Made by a program: the position numbers and the translations under genes. A stretch of DNA of 64,000 nucleotides, taken from positions 29,676,001 through 29,740,000 of the forward strand of contig JAJKFL010000002.1 in NCBI GenBank assembly GCA_021186555.1. Reading direction: 5' to 3'. The stretch is from Reticulitermes speratus. Lineage: Eukaryota > Arthropoda > Insecta > Blattodea > Rhinotermitidae. The notes beneath the pieces were generated by a model. That model had not been told where the DNA came from. It searched no databases and saw only the letters and a list, made by a program, of their open reading frames with translations. Positions 11,001-26,000 of the stretch are shown piece after piece (within the stretch, counting starts at the first letter, position 1; every line of letters starts with the position of its first letter).

Positions 11001-14000
11001 ACGTAAGTTCCTTGTTATACATTTTTCTACAGCCACCTGCAATTCTTCCTTCTTAGGTTAAAATATTCTCCTCAGTACCTTGTTCTCACTCTCAGTATCT
11101 GTTCATTAATTCTCACCTTTTATTTACATATTTATTTATTTTTGTTTTCTTCAACATTACTGCTTCACTCTCTCACAAAACAATTATAATTATTTTACCT
11201 CTTATTTACACTGTTACCTGCAAAACAAGTCATTTAATTCAACATCTGAAACAAACTTTTTCACATAAGTCCTAAAATAACATTTACCAAACTGGGTGCT
11301 ATGCTGTCTTCCTACTTAATCCACTCCCTTAACAATATCTTTACTTGAACCACTATCTCTGCTACTTAATAAGCTATTGTACCTGCTCTTTAAGAACATC
11401 TTTCTCCTCCCGTGCCAGCTTATGCAACTGATTGGACTTGATACGTTCAGTCATCAATTTGAAGTTTGCATCATCTTTCTCACGTAATTGCTGAATCAGC
11501 CTTGAGTTTTGCTCCTGCATATCCTCAAATGCCTGTCCTGTAACTTCCATCTCATTCAGCAAAGCTTCCTCTTCCTAAAATCATATCCACATTTATGTTA
11601 GCATTCCTAAGAGAATGAAAATAAGAGACACATATTAGGCTACCAGTAGGATGAAAACCAGAAAGGCTGTTCTTTCTATGTGTAATGCCACCATGAAACT
11701 AAAAAATTGGGCATTTGTAAGCCTGTTCTTTCTTCCTAATTTGTCCAAGCTTTGTCAAACATCATTCTTGGTTATAGTTCGTCTGTAATGCTTTATAGTG
11801 TACTTCTATACTCGTATAAGTACCAAAGTTTCAAAGCAGACTACAGAAATAATAATATAAACCAGTCACTAACATATCATAAACATTTTCTGCCTCACTG
11901 TTTCATCAGAAAAACCACTACACACACACCACCTCTAACAGAAACGTAATGTACAAAAAATAAACTGAATAAAACCTGATGGCCACTCTGGGATTCCAAT
12001 TCCAAATGCTATGTACTAATGTCAGCCCAATAAAATTTAAAATGACAACCACTGCATTTTTGCACAGTGTTACTTAATTTCAGTCTCTGCTAAAGGAAAC
12101 GCTGTTAAAGTCGTGATGTCAAAGAAATACTGGGAGAAATAAAACCCTTACGTAAGTAGAAGTATCAGTCAGTATGCAAAAACATAACACTGAATTTCAA
12201 GTATTAAATAGAATCTTTCAAGTTATACACTTTGTTACACAAAGCACTCTTTTGTACTGCTTTTCTGTGACCCCCACTACACCAGTACATTGGTGCCACC
12301 TCTGTCACAAAATACTCATTACAGATCATGAAGCAGCCTTTGATCTCAGTTGCAGAACTATGTTGGTGATTTAAGCAAAATAAATTTTCCATTAAATATG
12401 TGAAATTCACGTTTGTCTGCTTAGTGACTGATCCTCATATTTCATAGATTCGACCAGCACATAAATTCTTTTGCTTTTGCTTCAATCATATAAAAGGCTT
12501 TTCCTTATTTATTTTTGTGCCACCACTGGTAGCACAATATTGTGTAAAATGCCATTTACTTCAAAAGAAACTGTGAAGATGGAAGACAACACACAGCCAG
12601 GCTTTGGACAGTGCAGTGGTATTACGGCACTTGACTTCCTGCATTAAAGTTGGGAACATAAAGAGCCACTGATGTAAGAATAATGTCACAATACAAGTAA
12701 TAGTGACATGTTCCTAATATTAGACATCTGAAATCTCAATTTAATATTCTCTCTCCCAAATGAGTTCCTTATTCCCAAGTTTATCATTCTTGACAAATAC
12801 TGTTTTAAGTCCCAGATTCTATGACTGACAAACTGCATACAGTAAACTTCCCTGCAGTTGCTGCATACAATTACAGAATTGCGTGTTGTTGAGGAAGAGG
12901 AGAAGATGAAGCACCATAAACATTATGTAGCTTAGAACAGACTGTGATGTGCACATAAAGTGAAACCTGAGGCCAAAGAAACACAGCTATGATATTTGGA
13001 ACATGTATCAACTGCCATACGAAATAAAAATACACAGTCAACAACCTTACTGTGCCTCACCACTTGATAAAATGTATTACACAGCTATCATTAACTAAAA
13101 CGTATACCTCATATTAAAATGACAAATTAGTTTCAAATTTTCATTCTCACATATTCAGTTTACATTCAACAATTACAAAAATGCCACTGAGGCGGAAGGG
13201 AATTAGAAACAAGGTGACATTAAAGGTGGGTATTCATAGGTCATGATATTTGCCTAATGTATCTTGGTATAGGACCACAATGTTAATGGCAATATGCTGG
13301 ATAATTACAAATTAGAAACAGAATTTGAACATAATATTATACATCTTCCATGCAGTTAGTCATATACAGATAAAGATTAATTCCAACTTATGGCACACTT
13401 TATACCATATAAAACTTACTCGAACATGTTTCGGCTAATGTATATACACAAAAGTACAGTGTGTTCATCCGATGCATACACACCTTTGCTGCTGTATACA
13501 GAACTTTGTACTGATACTGAAAAGAAGATGCTTGGATGCTAAAAAAAAATTACTAAAACTTTAATAATTGTAACCTGTTATCTTTTACATCATCGTCTAT
13601 TTCATATGAACACACTGTAATTAACTTTGAAATGTACCTTTGTGTATACTCCCTGAAGATGGCGACATATGTTAGCAGAAACATGTTAGAGTAACTTATA
13701 TATAGTTTAAAGTGTGCAATAAGTTGGAATAAATCTTATCTGAGAATTTGAACAATCTGTCTGTTCCAGTTACAGATTGCGTGTAGAAACAATTATGAAT
13801 AGACAAAGCATTCAGTTACATGTACGAAGCTAGCATAGGGATCTATAACCTAACCTCCAATGTGCCAAAAACAATGCAATGCATAATTGTGGCACCATTC
13901 AAGGATAAAATAATTATGGACTGAAAACATGTAGGGAAAATATGGGTACAGAGCTTCTTTTAAATTATTTTAAGTATCCAAGGATTCCACAATACAGCTG

Positions 14001-17000
14001 CACTGTATGCAGTATTTATCAAGGCTGATCCTGAACCCTGCTTAGAAAACAAAGCCTTTGTAGCATGATTTGGCAGTCTTGTCTCATCCATCATCTACAA
14101 AAATGTATGAATCAAGAGAACTTGTGACATCGTCCAATTTAGTAACCAAAAAAAGGGCAAAGGAGAAATCTCTATCCAACAACACCATTATTCATGGAGT
14201 CATGGAAGTTAACAGCAGATATTTTGAGTATGAATGCCTGTGCAGTAAGTACATACACTCTTCTCGTGTTTCTACAACCCTAACAAAATCACAATTATAT
14301 TAAATAAGTATGAAAGGAGAAGCATTTTACGTAGTACCAACCTACAGAAACGTGGCCAGAATGTTTTTGGTGGCTTGCACTATATTAATTGGTGATCATA
14401 TATAGTATAACCTACTAATAGTACAATTACATGAATCATAAAAATATATTAATTTAACTCTTTGGTGTTGATTGAGGGCAGAATCACACCCAGGATTCTG
14501 TATGTTAGAATCAATAAAAATAGTCATGCATATCAAGACTAGAAAACATGAATCCCAGTTTGACATTTAAACATTCATTAAATGCATATTAAGGAAGAAA
14601 AAAAACCTGTTTCAAAAATGTCATATCATCTGCTGAAATGATCATGATTCATCAATAATTAATAAATTCCCATTTGTCAACATTAATAACATATTTATGG
14701 TATATGTTTCAATATGTGCCTTACCAAATTTACTACACCCAGAACATTTCAACATCTACAAGGGCCGGTTTTTTTTACAGTGCATTTATTTCTGGATGCA
14801 CCGACAGACCAGATTCGTAACCCTTTGGCGCCTAATGCTAGGTACACCTGTCACACAGCACGATGCTCAAAATGCCAAATGTCAGGGTAAGGTGATAGCA
14901 TTTAATGGCCTTCTTTATGCAGATCACAATTAAATTCCTGTCTTCTGCAGCCCCCACTGGGCATTAAATCCTGGCATCAAAGAGTTAATCAGACTTCAAA
15001 GACTTACATTTTGTGGCCGTGGATCTGGAAAGTCTGGCTTTGTTCACGTAAAGGTGACCATATTGTGGTACCATTCTGTAAATATTTTATAAGAAATTAC
15101 AGTCAACCACCATTATAGCACCCCCCCCCCCCCCCCCCCCCGATACAGCACCACGTTCACTTCATGTCTATGGAAGTCTGTCAACAGAAATTCCCTATTA
15201 TGTTGAACAATGGGAACCATTGGACTAACAAAACCCCTGTGTGCCACCATACACTGACTCTGGTGATATAAATGTTAAATAACGCCCAATACAGTGCCAT
15301 GTTGGAAGGTATCTGAAGAATGCAGATGGCATGGGATAAGATTCATGCCTACTGAGACCACATGGGTCAGCGACTATTACCTTACACTATTACACTTAGT
15401 CTACACATACATACGCCTCTTTTCAACTATTGCAGTGGCCAATGTACTTTGGACTGGTGTTTTTTGACCTGCTAGTGCCTACACCTCTCCTATTTTTAAT
15501 ATTTTATATTATTATTATTATTACATACTCACTTCTTTAGTCTTTTTAAAAACTTACACACACATAATTTTACAAATTTCTTAAATTTTATTCCTAAGGT
15601 TGCATATTTACGTAATGTATGTTATGTACTTTTTACATAACAATATACCTGTAAGGTTCAAGATCTCAAAGCCATGTAACTTGGAATATTTCCTTTTTGA
15701 TTTTGTAGTCAGCCTGATGGTGACTACATATTAGTCAAAATATGTAGCTGATTTGTATGATAAATAAATTGTTGTGTTTAGACTCAATATATTGTACTTC
15801 TGATTATTAAAATAGGTACTGCAACAGATGAGGATATTAGGCAAAGGCCAAGACTGTTTGCAAGTACTGTACACTACTACTGTACTAAATGTTCTTATTT
15901 TGTAATAAACTTTGTTTTATTACTTCAAGTAACTTTTATGAGTTTAAAAAAGTTACAGTATTTTGATTTACTGCCACCCTTGATATAATGCCACAAAACT
16001 GGGGTGAACAGTGGCGCTATATCGGGGGCTGACTGTATGGTTAATTTATATGGTCTAATGAAATATGTGGATCAGAGTGGTATATAAAATATGGAGATGT
16101 CTAATGTACATTACATGTCTTTCTAACATAACCAATTTTTTAGGCACACATCAGATAACGACAATATCTAACCTAGTTCCTGCATCATATCGCATAAGTT
16201 AAAAATCTCCATATTTCATATCTCACGACCATCCACATATTTCATTAAACCACATGAAGTAAATATTATTGCTTATAAAATATTTATGGAACAAAAGAAC
16301 CTACAGCAATGCGGCCACCTTTATGTGAATAAAACTGGACTCAGAGATATGTTGCCACAAAACATATGTCTGAAGTCTGATTGTCCCCAGCTCTTCCTTC
16401 TAAAAGTTAGCAAGAACAATGTCTTATGCATATTCCTTTTTACAATTTCTAAGGAAAACTTAAGTATACATCTTTTAATGTATCTACGAATACAGCTACT
16501 TGAACTTGAATATTCATGATCCTTGCTGAGCCATCATAATTGAATGTTATTTTTAGTAAAGTCAATTTTAATACAGTCATCTCCCAGAGCAACACCTTAG
16601 GTGGTTCTGAGACTGGGCATTAGTCGAGATAACATAAGCAGACACAGATTTTCCCACAACCACACAATGTTAAAACAGGGAGGGGGGTTCCAGACAATCT
16701 ATTTTGACCTAACAAAAATATATATTTGTACTTAAGAAAAATTTACAGAAATATGAAATGACAAATGATAATTTAAGGAGGAGGCACCTCCTCTTGAACT
16801 GTAGGTAGGTCACCTGGATCATCATCTCCCATGAGATCTGCGCTCTTCTGGGATATTAAGCGACGCCACGTAATATCCCAGAAGAGCGCAGATCTCATCA
16901 ACATCGCAGCAGAAGCCTGAAATCAAGATCATCTCCCATGTCCAACAATACAGATGTTGATGCATGGGTCACTGAAGATGACTTTAAGAAATCAAGCACT

Positions 17001-20000
17001 GAAGTTTGCCAAGGAAAAGCCTCTTTTCTCCTTCAGAATCTCCCCATAACATGCAAGCATCCTCATATTCCTTGTCCAGTTGTTGCTGTTTGCTGTCAAT
17101 TCGAATCAATGTCCTCAAAACACCCTGATGCAGCTTCAATCAGCCCAAGCCTCTCAGTTAACTTTGAAATCATCATGGTGCTCTTCTTAGGCCCAGACTC
17201 AGGTTCCTCAGATTCTTCTATGGTGCTTTGCTTCCAAATTTCAACAAGATGGTCAAGAGTGAACTCCTGATCATGGAGTTCAGCAACTCAAAGAAATCTT
17301 CAGCATCACACGCACAAAGTTGGGTGCTTAGTTTAATATAAAAGGGTGAAGGAGAAAATGACATAAGAGCAGAATGATGTAAGCTGAGACAATGTAAGGT
17401 GAGGGGATGACTGCACTAATTAAAACAACATATGACTATGCCATATATAACATGAAATTGATATCTCAATTCAGACAATCTATTAATCTAGTATAGTTTA
17501 TGCAATTTTTCTCTATATGTCACTGTGTATAGCTTGAAGATGGCTTGATCTGGGCCCGAACATGTAGCTGTGACTGCATTTTCACATAAAGATCTGTGTT
17601 TGATGGCTATTTATTAGTACTTTTGCACATAAAATGCAAGAGGATGAACCAAATTAAGTTAGTAATGTTTTTCTTGTTACAAGCACCTGCATCAAATCTA
17701 ACAAAAATGCTACATTCCAAACTGCACAATGCAGGATTATGTTTAGAACTATTAGTTAGCTCAAACTGTTTACAGCATTGCTGTAAGAACCTTTTCCTGC
17801 ACAGCATAACATAAGGTAGTTTGGGAATGAGAGTATTTCTGAATAGAGGCATCACAGCAGAGACTTCAGACCATCCAAGCCAGGTTCAATCACCAACTTC
17901 CTACTGAAACATTCAATATTCTCTGTCCATACTTTGCTCTTTCGATCACCAGTGTAAATATGATACATTTTAAAATACACTTATTTGATAACAACTTCCC
18001 AGAACATTACTAACAAGGAGAAACATAATGCACACATACACACACAAAAAAGTAATATGAAGTAAAAATAAAGCAGCAATAAATGTGAAAGAGATATATA
18101 TGAAGAAATATTATTCACTAGAAAACCAAAAAAAATTTTTAGTTGCCACATTACAATGGACACAGGTTAGATAATGCAGCGCTATAAAACTGTTGGAATT
18201 AAGATGATGTGTTTCTGGTCTATTAACTACACACTGATTAACCTCATGAGACCACTACTATAAGAGATAATGAGCACAATTCCTGAACTACTTCAGACAG
18301 GAAGTTCGAGCCTGGCCTTTTGTATTCAAGCACAGCTCCAATTGAAGCAAATGATCACTTATTTTGAAAGTGGAAAACATTTGTGTGATACTGATACAAT
18401 TCCAAGCTACCCAACTACAAGGGCTGTTGCTCTCATGATATACCTAACTAAGCTATGTCAACTCTGGTTCACAAGAAACCCTCATACTTCATACACACTT
18501 CTACTCTTGTCTTTTCTTCACAAAATCCATAAGAACATTAAATGTTACAGAAAATAGTACTGAAAGATGATCAGTCACAGGAGGTATGCAACAAGTTTCA
18601 GAAATTACACAGCCATATTTTACACTTACAAATACACACAAAAAGAAGCAATTACATACTGTCTATAAGACTTTATAATTTCAGTTTTTTCATAGTCTGA
18701 GGCATTACATTGTAGCTTTCAGAACATGAAAATGCAAGGCCTCTGAAATATGTCCCAGAACATTCCACCAGTTTTGAGTAAAACTTCCTACTGAAATTAT
18801 CTTCACTTAGCCAGGACAGGTGTACAAAATATGCAGCACAACATATACAAAAAAGCATATCAACACACACAAGGGATCAAGAAGAAAGTGTTCATCTTGC
18901 TAATGACCATTTACCCATGCATTTTAGATTACCTGTACTTCTGCAGTATGATTTGCATGACACAATCCGAACTTAAGGTCTTAAGACAGACCAGAAACAC
19001 AAATTGGTGGGTAAGCAGACATTACAGATATTGCAACCAAGCATTTTGATTCTACAGAGAATGGATTAACAGGAATTACAACAGCAGTGAACATCAAAAC
19101 CACAAATAATGTTGCAGAAGCAGGCACTGCCTTCGTACTTATATGTTTATTTTGCAGTATGGAGACAGACAGGAATATGTATTTACATACTTTTCACTTA
19201 AACACCTTCGTTATGAATCTATACCAGCAAAATGAATGATGATGGATAAAATTTGCTCAGTCCACTGTCTTTTTGTACATTCCTGAAAGAATGCAAAACT
19301 TGCATATGAACCGGCCATGATTTTGAACCACTTAGTCATCACTGTCTTATTGTAAGTGGAAGAAAATTAAAAGCAGAAGTGAAGCACATTATAAAATTGC
19401 TATATTAACTCAGAGGACGAAGATGATAAACCATTTTAAATATGACAGCTAATTATTTACATGTTTAACTGTTTCTTTCATACAAGAAAAGGTTACACAA
19501 ATTTTTACAGCTCTCCTCTCAATGTAACATTAACAGTGAATAACCACACAAATCTATAAAACCAAGAAAACTACTCTCGTGGAAACAAACTGTGAACACA
19601 TCCAACAGCATGCAATTAAAATATGAAAGGAATATAAGAAGAGAATGGGAATTTTCATGTTTTGCTCTTCTTGTACATGAAATGGAGTGGTTATCAACCC
19701 CTGAAATGCTCTTAAACTCATGCGTAAAGTATCAATACCGACGTGTGTTCAAACATCTCCTCCTGAGGCCATACAGTCTACACAGTGTTGTTTGATCCCT
19801 ACCTACAAATGTAGAACAAGGAGAATCCCTTATGTCACAGGTGCACGAATCCCAGGTGCCAGGTCTCACTGTGGTGACTAAATTTTGTACGGTGGTGCCT
19901 AACGTGTGTGGGTCCTCCATATGGAATTTGCTTCATGTTACCATTCTAGCACCCAGAATTTTGAGGTGGCTCCTAAACTTTTGGAAAATTTGTGCACCCC

Positions 20001-23000
20001 TCCTTTATGTATCAAACATGTCTCCATGTGGATTACAATTGGTACAAAGTTTCCTGCACAATATTTCACCTCCTTCTGACAGTTTCTTCATATTCTGCTT
20101 TTCTTTCATGCATACATAAAAATGTATGTGTAGAAATGTTGAAATTTAATTAAAACTGTATTTATAAGAAAAGCAACATTTCACTGAAGGGTGCAGATTA
20201 TTTGCATACTGAGATCATGCTTACAAAAGCATACACCAAAAGGTTAGAGGACAAAAGAGCACCTAATTCAAACTATGAACAAGGCATAAAATACAAGCAG
20301 ACAGTTGTATTACACAATTTACTTTACATCTGCATTAATCCTATCTCCACAAAAGTGAAATACTTATCCATATCATTCAATGGTACTCTTGACTCAAAGC
20401 AATGACAAGTAATATTTTGTCATTATTTCCTTTAAGATTTGTAAAATTTTAACCAATCAGCTCCCTGACCTCAGGAAGGTATTCTGTACCTGCACGTATT
20501 GAAACACTTTACAGAGGTTATGTAAAGGTGATGCCAAAATAACTATCCAACTGACTGACTGAGTCATATCTAAGAGAGGATGATACGCTCAAAAATTAAT
20601 AATGTTCACTGAAATGTTGATGCATAGAAAGTAATGTTATGTAGACCACATCATCAATAAAATATAAGCTATAAAGTACCCCTCCAAAAAAGTGAGATCC
20701 AGTGAAGTTTTTAAGTTATGTTGGTTACTACCCATGCTTCCTTCAGTTGCTGCAACAGTGACAGTGGAGAAATGGGGGTTCTTCAATACTAGGGACACAT
20801 TCTGTACTGGTTGGACTGATAATGGGCAGAACTGTTATTTACCAGAGGACACAAAGTCATACTAAATAGTGATATTATTGAAAATGATTTACTGAACTGA
20901 TAATGACTATATGCATTAACACTTTGATTGTCTGACAGATTGGTGAAGCCCATTTCCATCATGATGTGGCTTGGATGAGCTATTTCACACAGGTATATGT
21001 TTCAAGTGAAGGATTTCTGCTGAACCACGTGGTCAAGATCTTTACAGAAATAAAATATGAGGGACAGCACAAAACCACTGTCTTATAAAACTTATCTTGT
21101 AATGTAAGAGACACAGAAAAGCAGTGTGACATCTCAATAAATGACATAAGTCTTATATTTCAAGATGAATGGTGCTGTGACATCATCAGACCAGCAGCTG
21201 ATCAACTTGGCAGCTTTGCTAGTTGTGTATACTGTGTTCAGTGATGACCAAATTTCTCACTGTGGAAGAAATTACTCCCATGATAAGTCACAGGCATTCA
21301 AAAATGTGTATGGTGACTACCGTGTATTGCTGAAAGCTGGGATTGGGCATTTCAAAAGCAATGAATATGACATGACCAACAGGTCTACAAGTCCAAGACT
21401 TGCAACAGCAGTGAAACGAGAAAACAGAACTTCAGTATTCCCAAGCTCTAAGTGCAGTGGGTCCTTGCCCAGTGATGCTCATTACAGAACTTAAAAGTAG
21501 TCCAGAAGCACATCTATATCCAAGTGCTACAAAGCTGATGGCATCTCTTGTCATGCACTATCACAAAGAACAAGACAAAGGTTCTCCACTACAACTCTAA
21601 AACCAAGTGAGACTATAGAATGGCACCATATTATATCACCATAAAAGTACAGTTCAGAATACAGCCCTGTGCAGGACATGTCATGGCTTCTTTGCTTATG
21701 GACTTACAAAAAAGCATTCCATGTTTGATTCAGAGTAGTTTATCAAGACTAACTTTGTGGTTTATTTAATGATGCTGTCAGTAACTCAGACTATGGATAT
21801 CATGTAACTGGATGACTGTACTAGTCCCTGTAACTCACACATTCAGCTCACTTCACAACACTTAGGAGTAACAGAAGAACTACATTTATTAATGCACAAA
21901 TATCCAGTTAAATACAAAAACTAGTGATACTTTCACAGATAAGAATTACAAACACACGCTCACCAAAGAATGATAAGCAGTGTCTTGGACTTATATTCTG
22001 ATGATGGTTGGCAAGTTTCAACAAGTAAGACAACACAACAGTTCTTAATGCCGAGGCCATGTAGATAATGGTCATACAAGCCTATGTATCCCATAGAGGC
22101 ATTCAGAAATACCAAATATATACAAACCTGTCTCTCTAATGGTGTCATGACTTCTGTGTGTACCAAATTTCTCACATTTCCAAGATGAGCTTAAATCCAT
22201 ATTGATGATAAATATATTTTAATGACTATATATTACCTAATTTGATTTTTTTGTGTACTTGATAAATAACATACACCTAAACACCATCAAATTAAGATTA
22301 TGCATACAACATTACCAGTTTTATTATCTCCTAAACATTTTGGATATTACCATATCTATCCTCAGAAAGAACAGGCAGTAAACAAAAAGAAATTATTGAA
22401 TACTATAGCTACATATGATATTAGTTGACTACTTAACACATTCACTGCCAGGTATTTAAATCCCTGAGGGTATTAAATTGCCAGGGATTTATTGAATGTT
22501 AAACAATTAGTGCGTCATCTTATAAAAAAATCAATTACGAGGAAACTATAAGAGATAAAAATTTGAAATTTTGAGCACACCTTTAGTAATGCTTCAGTGT
22601 ATGATATCGTGTGTAGTAGCCTTCTGGATGGAAAGCAACACCGCAATGTGCGCAAACAAATCTTGTTTCTTTCTTGATATTTTTCCGTATACACACTCGA
22701 CATCTTCGTGTAGATGTCTTGTCTTTCTTTGTAGGAGGAATATGCACGAGTTTATGGTTTTTCAATTTTCCATCAAAGCCTGCCAGGTGGGTCACTTTTT
22801 GGGGCTTGTTTCGGTGGAGTTGGTGTAGGCATTCTGCTCAAGTCTTGCGACTCATCTGATGATGATGATGGCGTTGATACATCTTCTGTTGTGTGTATAA
22901 GATTTTCACTTACATCCACTAAGTAATCTAGGAATGATTTGTGGGAATTAGGGTTGGATTTTGTAAATACAACATAACTATTGAAAAGTGCACATTGGAG

Positions 23001-26000
23001 AAGGTAGAAAAAAGACTTTCTTAGGCCATTTTACAGTTTTACAGATGAACGGGTAATAGGCAAGGTACTGGTCAGCTGTATCAACACCACGCACGTGTGT
23101 ATTGTAATATATTACGCATTTAAGTTTTTTCTTTGTGACACCAGTACGTCTGCTCAAGTCATCTACCACAGCTGCAGTGTGAAGTGTTGAAATCATGTTT
23201 ATGAGTCTCTTATCTTGGTGCAAGACCAATAGTACATCCTGTTTCCTACGAAAAGTGACCTCACCCTTCTTCAACTTTCTTGCCTCTTCTATCATGTCCT
23301 TGGGCAAACCACGATTTAGTCTAATTGTGCCACACACTCGAACTGATTTTTGAAGCAGTTCCTCAACCAGACGAACACTATTATAATAATTATTGATACA
23401 GATGGTAACCCTTCCCTTCATAAGGCTCTAGCAGAAGACTTACTGTTTCAGTCACAGGCCTGCATTTGTCATCATATATCTGCATGTTGCAAATATAGCC
23501 TGACATACTTTCACATACCAACCATACCAGAATACCATACTTTGTTATTTTACCAGGGTTGGATACGTGAAAATGCAAACGACCCTGCCAACCAAGCATG
23601 CCTTCATCAAGTGAAATCTCTCTCTCGGGAATATAATTAGATTTGAAATTATTGAACACAGTGTCTAATATTGGTCGAATTTTGTACAGTTGGTCTTCAT
23701 TTGTTCCTATTGCAGTAATGTCGTTGAAGTGTAGGTATCAGTGGATAATTTTAAATCTGTTCCTAGACATCGTTTGTGAAAAAAATGGGTGTTAGTAAAA
23801 TGCCTCATGTTGACCAGTAACATTCTAATTTTGGTTTTCGAATTACACCTGTAAGGAACATCAGACCAAGAAATTTCTTCATTTCATATGTCACAGGTTT
23901 CCATTGTTCACTATGTGCATGTTTAGTAACGGGTTGTGGCATTGTCACGATCTGTTGTTGTGCGTATAAATTTGTCAGGTTGACAACAATTTGAATGAGT
24001 TCTGGAGTGATGTAATTATCAACATATTCCATCATATCTGTTCAAGTTTGAACAGCAAATTGTACTGCTGGATTTCCTGTGAAGAGTGGAATACTTGGTT
24101 GACGATTTTTTTTTACAAAACCCATCTACACTAGGGCCCGGATCCGAGCCTGAAATGTCGTTCTCATCATCACTCTCCTCGCTACTCGATATTTCTGGGA
24201 CAAAATCTGCGTCTGAATCACTGTCATTCGCAAGTTCCTCATGAATAGAAGCCACATCTGTTTCAGTTCTAAGCACTTTTCTTTTCCTAGTAGCCATACT
24301 GCACTATGTATAAATAAACTCACAACCAACTTCACAGAAAGGAAATACTCTACTGACTGCAGCCTCAGAAATCACTTGCTCAGCTCGAGACTAAACATAA
24401 ATGTTGTAATATATTTATGATATTTTTCTACCCTAATGTACGTGACCAAACGCATATATTCTTTCTAGTTACATCAGCTAGGGATTAATAAAGATGTAAA
24501 ATATGTTTCCTGACAGAACTTATTGTGTGCGTGGCCTATTTAAGGCAAAAGAGCAGAGTAAACTTTAGATCGACTAAAGTCGACGCTGGCAATTTAAAAC
24601 ATAAATACTTAAATTGACCAAGGTTGACTTTGGGAGTGAATGTGTTAATTTCCTCTATGTATATCTGTGTATTCAATGTGCATACTTGTGGAGCCTTTAC
24701 ATCTTCAGAATATTATTACAGGTGTTTTTTATGAATATGTTATCATTAAAATGATTAAATGATAGTAACTAGTGTCCTTTGAGTTTCAAATAAGGTATAT
24801 CTATCTGCATCCTGTTACACCTTACAATATTAAACAGTCTATAGACACATTTACTTTGTACAACTTATACCCATTTGGTACATGGTACCTCATATTCACG
24901 TATTCCACAAAAACAGAAAAGTGGTCAGTGGTCAGGTGCTTGTCCTATTTTTATAGTACATCTCTTATGTCCCTGGTGCACAGTTTGCATTGAAGCTATC
25001 TTGGCAGCATAGCCAGTCCTTTCTTCATTGTGAACGACAACTGTGTCACAATCGACTACATTGTCAAGATCAAACTGAGCACAAAACAAACATCAGGGGC
25101 ATACGAGATATGTAACTAGGAGAACCACGTTGATGTTTTTGTGGAATACGCCAATAAGAAGACAACATATACCAAATGGGCATAAGTTGTACAAAATTAA
25201 TGTAGACATGGACTGTTTATTAAACCAAGGTTAACTGAATGTAGAAAGATATAACTTGTATGAAGCTCAAAGAATGCTACTATCATTTGATAATTTTAAT
25301 ATTAAAATTTTAATGAACAGAACACCCGCAATACAAAACAACTTTAAGTTATACAGGCTCCATATATATATACATTAGATACAAGGATATACAGACAGGA
25401 AATCAGATAGTGGACTAATACTGTATATAGCTATATGTACTCAGCAATTTATGTATGTTGACTGTGCTCTACTTGAAGATGGATAAGATAATAGCCAAAA
25501 CATGTAGGAGATAATACAACAGATATTGGTACACAAATATTGTATACAATATTGTATTATTATACTGTATAGAAAAAATGTTACTTTGAAGGTATTTAAG
25601 CACACATTATGTACCTTATCTGTTAGTAAAAAGAGATAGGAAAGTGAGGAGACTAGCCCTGCATAGTAGCAGCACAACATTATTACGTCTCTTGGCAATA
25701 AAGACATGAAAGTTTGAATGAGTGAAGAGATCTTGGAAGTACACAACAGAAGAAAAAAGAACAATTTGTTGTCCATTTTATCTTTTGACCTGTATCTTAA
25801 CAACAGCTATGGATCTTTGGTCCATAGCTTTCTACTATATTGAAACCCAATGTAATTTTTCCTGTTTGAAATAATGAAAAGTAACATTGTTTACCAAGTT
25901 CTGTTTTTAACATCTGAAGGATGCATTTGGAAGGTAAGCGTTACATCTTTGTGATTTTTGTAATTTCTCTGTAATGTTGTTTCAGCCATTAGTAAGTTAA

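Noticed and set aside
21165-21494. 109-codon frame in Bre1 intron 12
   Set aside because: No recognisable domain, no splice or promoter context; likely chance.
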